From an uncultured Candidatus Actinomarina sp. (GTDB lineage: Bacteria > Actinomycetota > Acidimicrobiia > Actinomarinales > Actinomarinaceae), in NCBI GenBank assembly GCA_902571385.1, contig CACGBK010000003.1:1-64000 (forward strand): DNA of 64,000 nucleotides. Reading direction: 5' to 3'. Under the pieces are notes generated by a model that was not told the DNA's origin, ran no database searches, and was given only the letters and a program-made list of their open reading frames with translations. Positions 51,819 to 61,650 of this stretch are shown here, one piece after another (within the stretch, counting starts at the first letter, position 1; each line of letters begins with the position of its first letter). The position numbers and the translations under genes are program-made.

Positions 51819-52758
51819 AGATCTTTTCTGATAAGATTTCAAGGCTGTTACCCCAGACAATATCCGGAATATAAGCAATAATATATGAACAATCGACAGA
51901 TTTAAATTCATCAACAGTATTAAATACCTTCTCTTGAGTTCCTACGAGAGGTTTATCTATGTACATTTCTTTTGGTATTCCTGTGACAGTTGAAATTTTT
52001 TCGATTTTATTCTCTAAATCTTTTTGATTTTCTCCGATGATTACATTTGTATGCAATGTTTTTTTAATACTTGAATAATCTCTTTCTTGCTGTTCACAAT
52101 GGTTTTTAAGAATTTCTGATTTATGAATAAATCCATCTACATCAACATCCCAATTTCCATAATCACCATACTTTGCAAGTAATTTGAGTGTCACTTTTTC
52201 TCCACCTCCACAAACCCAAAGAGGGGGATATGGTTTTTGTAATGGTTTCGGTTGATTGATTGCGTTTTTTATAGAATAAAATTCACCTTCAAATGTAGCT
52301 TTTTCTTCTGTGTTCATTGCTATATAAATTTGTAATGCCTCTTCCAACATTTTTAATCGGATACCTGCGGATGGATATTCATAACCGTAAGCTTTATATT
52401 CTTGGTCATACCAACCAGCACCTATAGCAAACTCCAATCTACCTCCGGACATAGAATCTATTGTCGATGCAACTTTTGTTAAATATGCTGGATTTCTGTA
52501 GGAGTTACAAGTACACATTTGTCCGATTCTAACTTTTTCTGTTACTTGAGATAAAGCTGCCATTAAGGACCAACATTCAAATGTAGGATCTTGTGTAGGT
52601 GAAGGAACTGTATGAAAGTGGTCATAAACCCATACTGATTCATAATTTAAATCTTCAATGTCTTTAGATGCTTCCAATATAGTATCCCACTGTTTCTCTG
52701 GAGAAATACCATGTAAGTCCATTCTCCAACCTTGTGGAATCATTGCACCAATTTTCAT
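51817..52758 (-). CDS. LLM class F420-dependent oxidoreductase
   Basis: This 313-residue luciferase-like monooxygenase-fold enzyme has VWVYDHFHTVPSP, the MCTCNSYRNPAYLTKVASTIDSMSGGRLEFAIGAGWYDQEY core and PLWVCGGGEKVTLKLLAKYGD. This profile is typical of actinobacterial F420-dependent oxidoreductases (TIGR03560-like). The substrate is unknown. It ends in the T-run of the terminator at 51785-51818 and starts 4 bases inside the next minus-strand gene. Confidence 0.9.
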   Translation of the reverse strand: MKIGAMIPQGWRMDLHGISPEKQWDTILEASKDIEDLNYESVWVYDHFHTVPSPTQDPTFECWSLMAALSQVTEKVRIGQMCTCNSYRNPAYLTKVASTIDSMSGGRLEFAIGAGWYDQEYKAYGYEYPSAGIRLKMLEEALQIYIAMNTEEKATFEGEFYSIKNAINQPKPLQKPYPPLWVCGGGEKVTLKLLAKYGDYGNWDVDVDGFIHKSEILKNHCEQQERDYSSIKKTLHTNVIIGENQKDLENKIEKISTVTGIPKEMYIDKPLVGTQEKVFNTVDEFKSVDCSYIIAYIPDIVWGNSLEILSEKI

Positions 52759-53123
52759 TCTCTATTCATCCTTTTTAGAAGCCTAAGTAAATCATCAATA
52801 TTTTCTCTTTTGGGGTAATTTTTTAAAATAATAATTAAATATATTAATAAACTTATCAAAAAAGTAAGTGAAATCGCTGATGATATTAATAAAATAAAAG
52901 CCTTCTCCCGACAAGGTCTCCAATCACTTTTTAATTCATCAGGTACATTGTTTATATCATTTATTGTTAGTACAGAAAATAAATCACCACAATCTACTTC
53001 TATATTTCTGTATTCCTGGAAAGAAATTACGTTGTATTCAATTGTTACTGTTGAGAAGATATTGACAATAACTGTCAGAATAAGAAGCATAATTAACCGA
53101 ATTGGTAATTTTAAATTAAACAT
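52755..53123 (-). CDS. Two-helix membrane protein of unknown function
   Basis: This 122-residue protein has an N-terminal hydrophobic segment (about 6-24), a loop outside the membrane with two Cys (DCGDLF; WRPCREKAF) that could form a disulfide, a second long hydrophobic segment (about 72-98) and a basic tail. It is not recognised. It is coupled to the LLM gene by a 4-base overlap and divergent from the next membrane protein. Confidence 0.65.
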   Translation of the reverse strand: MFNLKLPIRLIMLLILTVIVNIFSTVTIEYNVISFQEYRNIEVDCGDLFSVLTINDINNVPDELKSDWRPCREKAFILLISSAISLTFLISLLIYLIIILKNYPKRENIDDLLRLLKRMNRE

Positions 53124-53144
53124 AATCTATATAAACTTTAACCA

Positions 53145-53720
53145 ATGGAGAAAATTACAATTTACAAAGATCAATTATCACGAATGAGATCTATGAATAG
53201 ATATTATCACGATCAATTTTTGATAGATGTGAGAGTACTTTTCGTATTAAACACTATTTTTATTTTTTTATCATTAGGTAACTCAAATGCTCTTTATCTA
53301 TTACCATTGATTTCCTTATTTGGATCAGTAATATTAAGCTTTCATGCTTATTTCTTGATTTTTTCACGACAATACACACAATTTATTGAGGAAAGAATTA
53401 ATCAAGAATTTAATGAAGATATATTAATTGCTCATGAATTAGAAAATGAGTATTTCTTTCCAATTAATCAAAAGAAAATTGTTGTAGCTGTTCTTAACAA
53501 AGGGTTTACTTGGTTTAGTTTTGTAACTTTATTCATTACATTTTATGGTGTATCAACTTTCGCGTGGTCAATCTATCAGATTGTAAATAATGAAATGAAT
53601 ATAAATTTTGTATATTTTATACTTCTAGTTACCTTAGTTACACTATCTGTAGGGTTTTGGTGGTTCCTTTCAGGTACTGGTGAAAAAAGATTAGAAAGAA
53701 TATTTAAAAAATATGGATAA
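53145..53720 (+). CDS. Four-helix membrane protein of unknown function
   Basis: This 191-residue protein has four hydrophobic segments in two pairs (about 33-50 and 54-72; 122-144 and 153-173) with a charged cytosolic loop between them. Both ends are basic. It is not recognised; the length and layout are like small bacterial DUF membrane proteins. It overlaps the thioesterase gene by 8 bases. Confidence 0.65.
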   Translation: MEKITIYKDQLSRMRSMNRYYHDQFLIDVRVLFVLNTIFIFLSLGNSNALYLLPLISLFGSVILSFHAYFLIFSRQYTQFIEERINQEFNEDILIAHELENEYFFPINQKKIVVAVLNKGFTWFSFVTLFITFYGVSTFAWSIYQIVNNEMNINFVYFILLVTLVTLSVGFWWFLSGTGEKRLERIFKKYG

Positions 53721-54096
53721 TAAAAATTTTCTTGATGGAACTTTTGATCCATTTATAGGTCATGAAATAATCGAAATAAAAGAAAATTATGTAAAGAGTT
53801 CACTCGAAGTAAAAGATTTTCATAAACAACCAATGGGTATGGTTCATGGAGGTGTCATCGACACAATGGCAGAGGCTGCAATATCTTATGCAGCATATTT
53901 TACTCAAGCAGGTACATGGGTGGGAGTCAATAACAACACAGATTTTATTAAAGGAATAACTGAAGGAATAATTATTTGTGAAGCGACACCAATAAAGTTA
54001 GGTAAGCGTTCACAAATATGGGAAGCGAAGCTTTATAATAACGATGTTGAATGTGCTCGTTCAACCGTAAGATTAACTAATATTGATAGATCATGA
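53713..54096 (+). CDS. Hotdog-fold thioesterase, PaaI-like
   Basis: This 127-residue protein has the PaaI/YbgC-type hotdog core. MGMVHGGVIDTMAEAAISYA (about 42-61) supplies the His-Gly-Gly oxyanion and the Asp/Glu catalytic residue, and GVNNNTDFIKGI follows. It would hydrolyse acyl-CoA esters as a tetramer. It overlaps the cyclophilin gene by 4 bases. Confidence 0.88.
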   Translation: MDNKNFLDGTFDPFIGHEIIEIKENYVKSSLEVKDFHKQPMGMVHGGVIDTMAEAAISYAAYFTQAGTWVGVNNNTDFIKGITEGIIICEATPIKLGKRSQIWEAKLYNNDVECARSTVRLTNIDRS

Positions 54097-54716
54097 AAAA
54101 ACAATTTATATTGGTTATGTTATTATTAAGTTTCTGCGGTGGAGAAGCCGTTGAAAATGAAATTGTAGAAACAACGGAGGTAACAGATATGACTTACGAT
54201 AAAACTTATACATCACCACCAGAAATGACGATTGATGTTAATTCAAAATATACAGCAGAGCTTGAAACATCACTTGGAAATATTACTATTGAACTTTTTA
54301 CTGAATCATCTCCCATTACCGTCAACAATTTTGTAAATCTTTCAAATGATGGTTACTACAATGATGTAATTTTTCATCGTGTAATAAAAGGTTTTATGAT
54401 TCAAGGTGGTGATCCAAGTGGAACTGGTCATGGGGGTATGGGTAAGTATCCTGGTTATGATTTCGAAGATGAGCTTAATAATCCAATGCAATACGAAAAA
54501 GGTATTTTAGCGATGGCTAATAGAGGTCCAAATACTAATGGAAGTCAGTTTTTTATAATGCATGAGAATTATCCTTTACCATATCAATACACAATCTTTG
54601 GTAAGGTATTAAGTGGCCTCGATGTAGTTGATGCTATAGGTAACGTTCAAACTGGTGAAAACGATAAACCAAATGAGGATGTCGTGATTTTAAATATTAA
54701 AATTTCAAGCGGTTAA
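54093..54716 (+). CDS. Peptidyl-prolyl isomerase lipoprotein (cyclophilin)
   Basis: This 207-residue lipoprotein has lipobox LLSFC, a short tether and a cyclophilin domain (about 55-205). Catalytic and ligand residues are in VIFHRVIKGFMIQGGDPSGTG (Arg of FHRV) and MANRGPNTNGSQFFIM, with a QYTIFGKVLSGLDVV end. It should help fold secreted proteins at the outer face of the membrane. The 3' end overlaps the convergent gene by 20 bases. Confidence 0.93.
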   Translation: MKKQFILVMLLLSFCGGEAVENEIVETTEVTDMTYDKTYTSPPEMTIDVNSKYTAELETSLGNITIELFTESSPITVNNFVNLSNDGYYNDVIFHRVIKGFMIQGGDPSGTGHGGMGKYPGYDFEDELNNPMQYEKGILAMANRGPNTNGSQFFIMHENYPLPYQYTIFGKVLSGLDVVDAIGNVQTGENDKPNEDVVILNIKISSG

Positions 54717-55269
54717 GTACCTTTAAAGCCTTATTTGTTAAAATTCCACCAGCTAAACCTTTATTTGAGTTTTTCATATAAGCTTGATTGAAACATTCTT
54801 TAGTTAAGTTTTTTATATACGACTCTTTGTATTTAGTTTCATCTGATAATTTTTTAGATATATTCTCTCCAAAATCTCTTTGCATTTTGACATACAAAAG
54901 TGAATAGATTGATAGCAACTCATCACGATTTGAATAAAGTTTTTTATTTATTAATTTCGTTAAATCTTTAATTTTGAAAGATGGACTATAGATAGATTGA
55001 AATTTGTCATATTTTTTTTGGTCAAGAGATATATTTTTGTCTATAAGTTTTAAGCTTGTCTTTACAAGATTGTGTATATTAATTTTTCTTAAATCAGTTG
55101 AGTTTATATGTAGAGATTTAGATATATTACTTATTGATATATTGCTACAAATTAATTGATATTTATTTAAAGGTTTAAATTCAAGTGTTACAATTTGATC
55201 TTTAATTACGTTGTTGAATAAAACAGTTATTTGATTTTTATCAAATTTAATATCTGTATTTTTCTTCAT
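54697..55269 (-). CDS. Unknown Lys/Asn/Ile-rich protein
   Basis: This 190-residue protein has no signal peptide or membrane segment and is not recognised. It is rich in Lys, Asn, Ile and Ser, and helical in the second half (KDLTKLINKKLYSNRDELLSIYSLLYVKM). A conserved-looking tail KGLAGGILTNKALKVLNRL might bind nucleic acid, but that is a guess. It is divergent from thrS. Confidence 0.55.
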   Translation of the reverse strand: MKKNTDIKFDKNQITVLFNNVIKDQIVTLEFKPLNKYQLICSNISISNISKSLHINSTDLRKINIHNLVKTSLKLIDKNISLDQKKYDKFQSIYSPSFKIKDLTKLINKKLYSNRDELLSIYSLLYVKMQRDFGENISKKLSDETKYKESYIKNLTKECFNQAYMKNSNKGLAGGILTNKALKVLNRLKF

Positions 55270-55345
55270 ATATTTATTAAAACAGATGTTAATAAAATTT
55301 ATAGTTTCTTAGGTAGAATATATTCGTAATTAATATACAAATATA

Positions 55346-57278
55346 ATGATAAAGATAACTCTTCCAGATAAGTCAGTCAAAGAATTTGATTCAGAAATTG
55401 ATGGAGTAGGAATAGCTAAATCTATAAGTAATAGTTTGGCAAAAAGTGCGGTTTGTATTGACGTTAATGGAGAATTAAAAGATTTATCTTATGTCATTAA
55501 AGAAGACTCCAAATGTAAAATTTATACAAAACAAGACCAATATGCATTAGATACATTAAGACATTCCACTGCCCATGTTCTTGCTCAAGCGGTACTAAAT
55601 CTATTTCCTGGTACTGAATTCGCAGTAGGACCGCATATAGAAGATGGCTTTTATTATGATTTTATGTTTAAAGAAAATATTAAAGAGAGTGACCTTTCAT
55701 CAATTGAAAATGAAATGAGAAGAATTAATAAAGCAAATCAACTTTTTATACGTGAAGAAATATCAATTAATGATGCAAAAAATAAGTTCTTAAAACAGCA
55801 ATTTAAACAGGAATTAATTTCTACTGCTGATCCTTCTGAGGGTGTCGAGGGGGATAATATATCAATTTACAAGAATGATCACTTCGCAGATCTTTGTAGA
55901 GGACCGCATGTTTCAAGTACAAGCCAAATAAACCATTTTAAGTTAACTAAATTAGCTGGGGCTTATTGGCGTGGGATAGAAACAAATCCTCAACTTCAAA
56001 GAATTTATGGTACTGCTTGGTTCTCTAAAGAAGATTTAGATAATTATTTAGCACGTCAAAAAGAAGCTGAAAAAAGAGATCATAGAAAACTAGGTAATGA
56101 GTTAAATTTGTTTGTTAATACAGAAGAATTAGGGCCAGGTCAGTTTTTATGGAAACCTAAAGGGTCAATCCTAAGACAAAATATTGAAGATTATTCAAAA
56201 AAAGCTCATGCAGATAATGGTTATGAATATGCATACACTCCTCACATTGGACGTTCAGTCCTTTGGGAAACTTCTGGACATCTTGATTATTACAAAGAAG
56301 GAATGTACCCACCATTGAAAAAATGAAGATAATGAAGATGATGAATACTACTTAAAGCCAATGAATTGCCCTTTTCATATTTTAATTTATAAAAGTGACA
56401 TACGATCATACAAAGAATTACCATTACGATTTTTTGAACTGGGTTCTGTTTATAGATACGAAAAGACCGGAGTCCTGCATGGACTGTTAAGAGCAAGAGG
56501 ATTCACACAAGATGATGCACATATTTTTTGTACTAATGATCAAATTGAAGATGAGATCCTAAATCTCTTAACATTTTCAATAAAACTACTAAATGCCTTT
56601 GGATTTGATTCAATTGAAGCTGATTTATCAACTCGACCAGAAAAATCTATTGGAAATGATGACGACTGGGTTAAGGCAACAAATAGTTTGGCTTCAGCAT
56701 TAGATGATCAGAATATATCTTATGTAACTGCTCACGGGGAAGGAGCTTTTTATGGACCAAAAATAGATCTTCACGTAAAGGATGCGATAGGTAGAAGATG
56801 GCAATTATCAACCATACAAGTGGATTTTTCACAACCAGACAACTTTGATTTGCAATATGTAGATTCAAATAATAAACGAGTTAGACCAGTCATGATACAT
56901 AGAGCATTGTTGGGCTCTATAGAAAGATTTACTGGAATATTAATTGAAAATTATGCTGGACATTTTCCAGGTTGGCTTGCCCCAGTTCAAGTAAAAATAT
57001 TGACAATCGGTGAAGTTTCGAATTATGTAAGAGAAATAGTAAAATTATTGAAAAATGTGCGTCTTGAAATTGATGATAGATCTATACGCTTAGGCGAAAA
57101 AATTCACGATTCAACAAAAGAAAAAGTACCAGTATCAATAATCATTGGAGAAAAGGATGTTAGTTTGGGAACAATGGCGTTAAATATTCATAATCAAGAT
57201 AACCAAAAAGATATCAAGCTAGAAGATGGAATTAAACAAATTAAAAATGTTATAAAAGTTCCGAAGTTTAACCTCTAA
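55346..57278 (+). CDS. thrS: Threonyl-tRNA synthetase, interrupted by a frameshift
   Basis: ThrRS charges tRNA-Thr and edits mis-acylated Ser. Two frames together make a full-length protein. The first (55346-56326) has TGS, editing (HSTAHVLAQAV, DLCRGPHV) and motif-1 regions. The second, in the frame containing 56361-57278, continues with LKPMNCPFHILIY, YRYEKTGVLHGLLRARGF, IDLHVKDAIGRRWQLSTIQVDF and an anticodon-binding domain. The frames meet at six As (56318-56323) followed by TGA. Skipping one A restores PLKNEDNEDDEYYLKPM. Since thrS is essential, a base miscount or transcript slippage is more likely than a dead gene. It heads the lipid-PdxST region. Confidence 0.88.
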
Positions 57279-57769
57279 TGGCTGAAGGAATCAATATTAA
57301 TGAAGAGGATGTACAAAAACAGAATGTACCAGATGATTTAAACTCACTAGCTGTTGGTAGTTATGTTATTCCCGATCCAATTCGTCGTAGAAGATTTGGT
57401 CACTTAGTATCAGCAATCGCATTTATAAACTTATTACTTAATTATTTAATTGACTGGATTAATTTTGCTACAACGTCTTTCATACTGTTTTTAGTAGCCA
57501 TATTCATATATTTAATTGATAATCGTATTTCATTAAATCAAAATTCAATTATTGAGCATCTTGAAAATATCATTACACATTCAATTGGTTATTACTCTAT
57601 TGCTTTAACTTTTGAATTTAAATTAAAGCCTTTATTTTTGAATCCTGTTTGGACTGTGATAGTTTATAGCCACGAAAATCCCCCCAAGTTAAAATCAATT
57701 GTTGAGATAAATGCTTACAACCTTGAATTAATAAATGATGTTTACACAGAAAATGTATTAGATGCTTGA
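57278..57769 (+). CDS. Membrane protein between thrS and pgsA
   Basis: This 163-residue protein has two hydrophobic segments (about 45-62 and 67-83). The N-terminal cytosolic part has VIPDPIRRRRFGHLVSAIAFIN, and the C-terminal half (about 85-160) is soluble and beta-rich. It is not recognised. It is coupled by overlap to thrS and to the phosphatidyltransferase gene, so a membrane role in phospholipid synthesis is possible. Confidence 0.65.
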   Translation: MAEGININEEDVQKQNVPDDLNSLAVGSYVIPDPIRRRRFGHLVSAIAFINLLLNYLIDWINFATTSFILFLVAIFIYLIDNRISLNQNSIIEHLENIITHSIGYYSIALTFEFKLKPLFLNPVWTVIVYSHENPPKLKSIVEINAYNLELINDVYTENVLDA

Positions 57770-58328
57770 GAAGTATTTAAAGGAGCAATCTGAAAAGTTT
57801 GCTTCACCTTTTATAAGTTTTTGTATATTCATTGGTATAAAACCTAATGTACTTTCAATAATTGGTTTATTAGTCGTAACATTAGGATGTTATTTATTAT
57901 TTATAGACCTTAAAACTTTAGGTGCAATTGTTATTTTTCTTGGTAGTGCTATTGATGGTCTGGATGGACCATTAGCTAGAAAAACAAATACTATGTCGGA
58001 TAAAGGAGCCTTAATTGATTCATTTATTGATAGAATTGGTGAACTTTTTATTTGGAGTGTTGTTGCTATTAAATTTACTGATTCTGATATTCATTTATTT
58101 TTTATTTTCTTGGTACTTTCAGGATCAACGCTAGTACCTTATTTGAGAGCTAGAGGTGAAGCATTAGGAATAAATAATAAGGTAGGCATTGCTGCAAGAC
58201 CGGAAAGAGTCATATTTGCGGTAATTTACATGTTATTTTCATTACCTTTTACAACCGTTTACATCTTTACTCTTATTTTATGGACTACAGTTTATCAAAG
58301 ATTTATTATCCTTTACAAGAATTTGTAA
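57762..58328 (+). CDS. pgsA: CDP-alcohol phosphatidyltransferase
   Basis: This 188-residue membrane enzyme transfers a phosphatidyl group from CDP-diacylglycerol to an alcohol. The full signature DGLDGPLARKTNTMSDKGAL followed by ID is present (about 64-86). In actinobacteria the gene at this position, before the acyltransferase and PimA-type genes, usually makes phosphatidylinositol (phosphate), so PI synthesis is inferred. It overlaps both neighbours. Confidence 0.9.
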   Translation: MLEKYLKEQSEKFASPFISFCIFIGIKPNVLSIIGLLVVTLGCYLLFIDLKTLGAIVIFLGSAIDGLDGPLARKTNTMSDKGALIDSFIDRIGELFIWSVVAIKFTDSDIHLFFIFLVLSGSTLVPYLRARGEALGINNKVGIAARPERVIFAVIYMLFSLPFTTVYIFTLILWTTVYQRFIILYKNL

Positions 58329-59197
58329 TGAAACTTTTTCAATATCTGATTATACGATTTTTCCATGGGGTATTAAAAAACTTGCCTTTTAATTTTGTTC
58401 GTTTTCTTTCTTATCCAATTGGATTTATATATTTTATTTTCACATTCAGAACTTCAGCAAAACTGTATAAAAGAACAAAAGAAATATTCGAACCTAAAGA
58501 ATTACGATACGATCCTTTGTTAGTAAAAATTAATTACTCAAGATACTGGTTAGAAACGCTTTGGTTAACTAAAAATAATTTCGATAAATACATATCTAAG
58601 AACATGGAAGTCGTCAATCATGACAATATCAAAAAACTAAAAAAACAATATCCTGGTCTTATTTTTGCATTACCTCATATGGGTAATTGGGAATTTGCAA
58701 TTCCTGCTGGTAATAATATTAATTTAGATTTATTAGCTGTAGCAGAACCATTATCAAATAACTATGTTCTTAATTGGTTTAAAAAATTGAGAGAGAGTCT
58801 TGGAATAGAAATTATAATTGGCGGAAAAGGGCAAAATACATTTAACACCCTTGAAGAGAAATTAATTAGTGGAAAAGATATCTGTTTATTATCTGATAGA
58901 AGTGTTAACAAGTCTGGCGTTGCTGTTGAATTCTTCTCTAATATTGCATCATTCCCGAGAGGACCAGTTGCATTATCTTTAAAAACGGGGGTTCCAATAG
59001 TTCCAACAGCAATGATAAAAAAATCGTCAGGTTACATGCTTTATTTTCATAAACCCTTTTATGTACCACTATTTGAAAATGAAGCTAAGAGCATTCAACA
59101 AGGGCTTAAAACATTATCAAATAGTTTCGAGGAGCTGATTTCAATGGACATCAATGATTGGCACTCTATACAACCAATCTGGACAACTGAATATTAA
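58328..59197 (+). CDS. Lysophospholipid/PIM acyltransferase (LpxL/HtrB family)
   Basis: This 289-residue membrane-associated acyltransferase has ATG 58328 overlapping the pgsA stop (TAATG); a longer frame lies inside pgsA. The HxxxxE catalytic motif is LPHMGNWEF (about 115-123), and SDRSVNKSGVAVEFF and PRGPVALSLKTGVPIVP follow the LpxL/HtrB pattern. By context it probably acylates phosphatidylinositol mannoside, as PatA does in mycobacteria. Confidence 0.9.
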   Translation: MKLFQYLIIRFFHGVLKNLPFNFVRFLSYPIGFIYFIFTFRTSAKLYKRTKEIFEPKELRYDPLLVKINYSRYWLETLWLTKNNFDKYISKNMEVVNHDNIKKLKKQYPGLIFALPHMGNWEFAIPAGNNINLDLLAVAEPLSNNYVLNWFKKLRESLGIEIIIGGKGQNTFNTLEEKLISGKDICLLSDRSVNKSGVAVEFFSNIASFPRGPVALSLKTGVPIVPTAMIKKSSGYMLYFHKPFYVPLFENEAKSIQQGLKTLSNSFEELISMDINDWHSIQPIWTTEY

Positions 59198-60173
59198 AGT
59201 TTTACTTGTTTGTCCTTACGATCTAGATCATCACGGTGGTGTTCAAAATCAAGTTAAATTATTAAAAAATGGACTTGTTAATAAAGGTATTAATACAAAA
59301 ATACTTGCACCATCATCTTATGATTATGACATCGGGAATCCTGTCAAGATTCCGTTTAATGGTTCACAGAACCCAATAACCTTTTTCCCTAATAAGAAAA
59401 TAATTAAAGAAGCAATTTCTTGGGCTGATGTCATTCATGTGCACGAACCTTTCATGCCATTTTTCTTTTGGAGATTACATACTAAAAAAAAGATTATTGT
59501 TACGCATCATGCAAATATTGGTAATTTTATAAAAGCATGTTTAAAGTTTTTGTATTTATTTACAAGGAATAAAAAATTGTATTCAACCGCTGTAAGTAAT
59601 GAAGCTTTAAATAATGCTACGGCTTTAAATAAAGAAATAGTAATTATTCCAAACATGATTGAAATAAATAAAGATATTAGATACGTTGATAATGGTAACT
59701 TTCTATTTATTGGTAGAAATGAAAAAAGGAAAAATCTAAAACTTTTTGTTCAATTAGCTAATTTTTATGAGTCAAAATTTAAGTTTACAGCTGTTACTAA
59801 TGAAAAAACGTTTAATAAATCTGTTGTATATCATATAAGTCCATCTGAAATAGATAAAAAATCAATAATAAGTAATGTTGGCATTTACATAGCTCCAAAC
59901 AGCAAATCTGAAAGTTTTGGAATTACAATTTTAGAGGCAATCAATCACGGCAATGTTGCTATTTGCTCAGATATCAAGGCATTTAAAACTTTGTTAAATG
60001 ACTCTGGTATTTTCTTTGCTAATAATAATTTTGAAGATCTTAAAGAGAAAATAAGTAACCTTACAGAAGAAAATTTAAGTGAAATTTGGTCGAAACAATA
60101 TGAGTATATTTCTCAAAATTACAGTATGGATAAAGTATTGCAAAAATGGATTTATGTCTATAAAAATATATAG
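59154..60173 (+). CDS. Glycosyltransferase, PimA-like
   Basis: This is a glycosyltransferase family 4 protein of up to 339 residues. [20 protein letters not shown] is the sugar-acceptor loop, and the C-terminal Rossmann domain has [13 protein letters not shown] and the EX7E motif [11 protein letters not shown]. Location after pgsA and the acyltransferase suggests phosphatidylinositol mannosyltransferase (PimA). ATG 59154 adds about 12 residues before the first strand and overlaps the acyltransferase by 44 bases; a later non-ATG start (CTG 59187) is possible. Confidence 0.87.
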   Translation: MIGTLYNQSGQLNIKVLLVCPYDLDHHGGVQNQVKLLKNGLVNKGINTKILAPSSYDYDIGNPVKIPFNGSQNPITFFPNKKIIKEAISWADVIHVHEPFMPFFFWRLHTKKKIIVTHHANIGNFIKACLKFLYLFTRNKKLYSTAVSNEALNNATALNKEIVIIPNMIEINKDIRYVDNGNFLFIGRNEKRKNLKLFVQLANFYESKFKFTAVTNEKTFNKSVVYHISPSEIDKKSIISNVGIYIAPNSKSESFGITILEAINHGNVAICSDIKAFKTLLNDSGIFFANNNFEDLKEKISNLTEENLSEIWSKQYEYISQNYSMDKVLQKWIYVYKNI

Positions 60174-60187
60174 TTATTATTAACAGT

Positions 60188-61072
60188 ATGAAAATTGAAT
60201 CAACTTTTAAAATTAAAAAAGGTTTAGCAGAAATGTTAAAAGGCGGTGTAATCATGGATGTGGTTAACGCTGAACAAGCTGTGATAGCTGAAAAATCTGG
60301 AGCTGTAGCTGTTATGGCCTTAGAACGTATACCTGCTGATATTCGCGCTGAAGGTGGCGTTGCAAGGATGTCATCTGTTGAAACAATACAAGAAGTTATT
60401 GATTCGGTAAGTATTCCTGTAATGGCTAAAGCAAGAATAGGTCATTTTGTAGAAGCACAAATGCTTGAATCACTGGGTATAGATTTTATTGACGAAAGTG
60501 AAGTTTTAACACCTGCTGATGATAAAAATCATATATATAAGCATGATATAAAAACTCCATTTGTCAACGGTGCTACTGATATAGGAGAAGCATGTAGAAG
60601 AATTGGTGAAGGTGCTGCAATGATTAGGACTAAAGGTGAAGCTGGTACTGGTAATGTTATTGAAGCTGTAAGACACATGAGAAGCATGACCGATGGTATA
60701 AACAAAATTATTACAGCTGATGTTAATAGCCTTATGTCAATAGCTAAGGAAGTAAGAGCACCTTTTGAAGTTGTAAAAGACATACACGAGACAAAAAAAT
60801 TACCAGTTGTAAATTTTGCTGCAGGAGGAATAGCAACACCAGCTGATGCAGCTTTAATGATGCAGCTTGGATGTGACGGTGTATTTGTTGGTTCTGGAAT
60901 CTTTAAGAGTGGTGATCCTAAAGAACGTGCTGAAGCTATTGTGATTGCAACTACAAACTTTGATAATCCAGAAAAACTTGTTGAAGTATCTAAAGAACTT
61001 GGCGAACCTATGGTTGGACTAAATATTGACGATTTAGATGAGACGGAGAAACTAGCCAAAAGAGGTTGGTAA
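60188..61072 (+). CDS. pdxS: Pyridoxal 5'-phosphate synthase subunit PdxS
   Basis: PdxS makes PLP from ribose 5-phosphate, glyceraldehyde 3-phosphate and ammonia. The 294-residue TIM barrel has [13 protein letters not shown] (Asp of the pentose site), [15 protein letters not shown] with the Schiff-base Lys near residue 80, [10 protein letters not shown] and [17 protein letters not shown]. It overlaps pdxT by one base. The PdxS-PdxT pair supplies PLP for GcvPB and other enzymes. Confidence 0.97.
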   Translation: MKIESTFKIKKGLAEMLKGGVIMDVVNAEQAVIAEKSGAVAVMALERIPADIRAEGGVARMSSVETIQEVIDSVSIPVMAKARIGHFVEAQMLESLGIDFIDESEVLTPADDKNHIYKHDIKTPFVNGATDIGEACRRIGEGAAMIRTKGEAGTGNVIEAVRHMRSMTDGINKIITADVNSLMSIAKEVRAPFEVVKDIHETKKLPVVNFAAGGIATPADAALMMQLGCDGVFVGSGIFKSGDPKERAEAIVIATTNFDNPEKLVEVSKELGEPMVGLNIDDLDETEKLAKRGW

Positions 61073-61650
61073 TGAAAACTGGGGTATTAGCTCTCCAAGG
61101 ATCGTTTTTTGATCACGTAAAATCATTAGAACTTATTAATAAAGAGTATAAATTAATCAAATCTGTTACAGATCTTGATAACATTGATTCATTAATTCTC
61201 CCCGGTGGTGAATCAACAACAATGATGAAAATTCAACAGAATGATGATTTGTTCGAGTCAATTAAAATTAAAATAAATGAAGGAATGCCAACTTTAGGTA
61301 CATGTGCTGGATTAATTCTTTTAGCAAATGACGTCATTGATGGTCAAACATCGATTTCTTGTTTAAATACAGTTGTAGAACGAAATGCATATGGACGCCA
61401 AAACGAATCTTTTGAGGGGTTGGTAAACTTCAATGGTAATAAAGAAATGTATTGTTTTATCAGGGCACCAAAAATAATATCTTACGGCAGTACGGTCACT
61501 CCTATTGCATTAATAGAAGAAGAAGTTGTTGGTGTTAATGAAAATAATATTGTTGGTTTATCATTTCATCCAGAACTTTCAAATGATAATATTTATCTAG
61601 AATGGCTTAAAAATTTTTTAAAGGACGGTTTAAATGTCAGGTCACTCTAA
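61072..61650 (+). CDS. pdxT: Pyridoxal 5'-phosphate synthase glutaminase subunit PdxT
   Basis: PdxT releases ammonia from glutamine and channels it to PdxS. The 192-residue class-I glutaminase has GVLALQGSFFDH, the PGGESTTM loop, the catalytic Cys in GTCAGLILLA (about 77) and the His-Glu pair in GLSFHPELS. The ATG at 61072 overlaps the pdxS stop (TAATG). The 3' end overlaps yebC by 17 bases. Confidence 0.96.
   Translation: MKTGVLALQGSFFDHVKSLELINKEYKLIKSVTDLDNIDSLILPGGESTTMMKIQQNDDLFESIKIKINEGMPTLGTCAGLILLANDVIDGQTSISCLNTVVERNAYGRQNESFEGLVNFNGNKEMYCFIRAPKIISYGSTVTPIALIEEEVVGVNENNIVGLSFHPELSNDNIYLEWLKNFLKDGLNVRSL

Noticed and set aside
55270-55345. T-box leader before thrS
   Set aside because: The 76-base AT-rich interval has no room or motif for a T-box and no terminator.
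56327-57278. Second half of thrS as a separate gene
   Set aside because: It begins in the middle of the catalytic core, and the first half ends there; one frameshift joins them.
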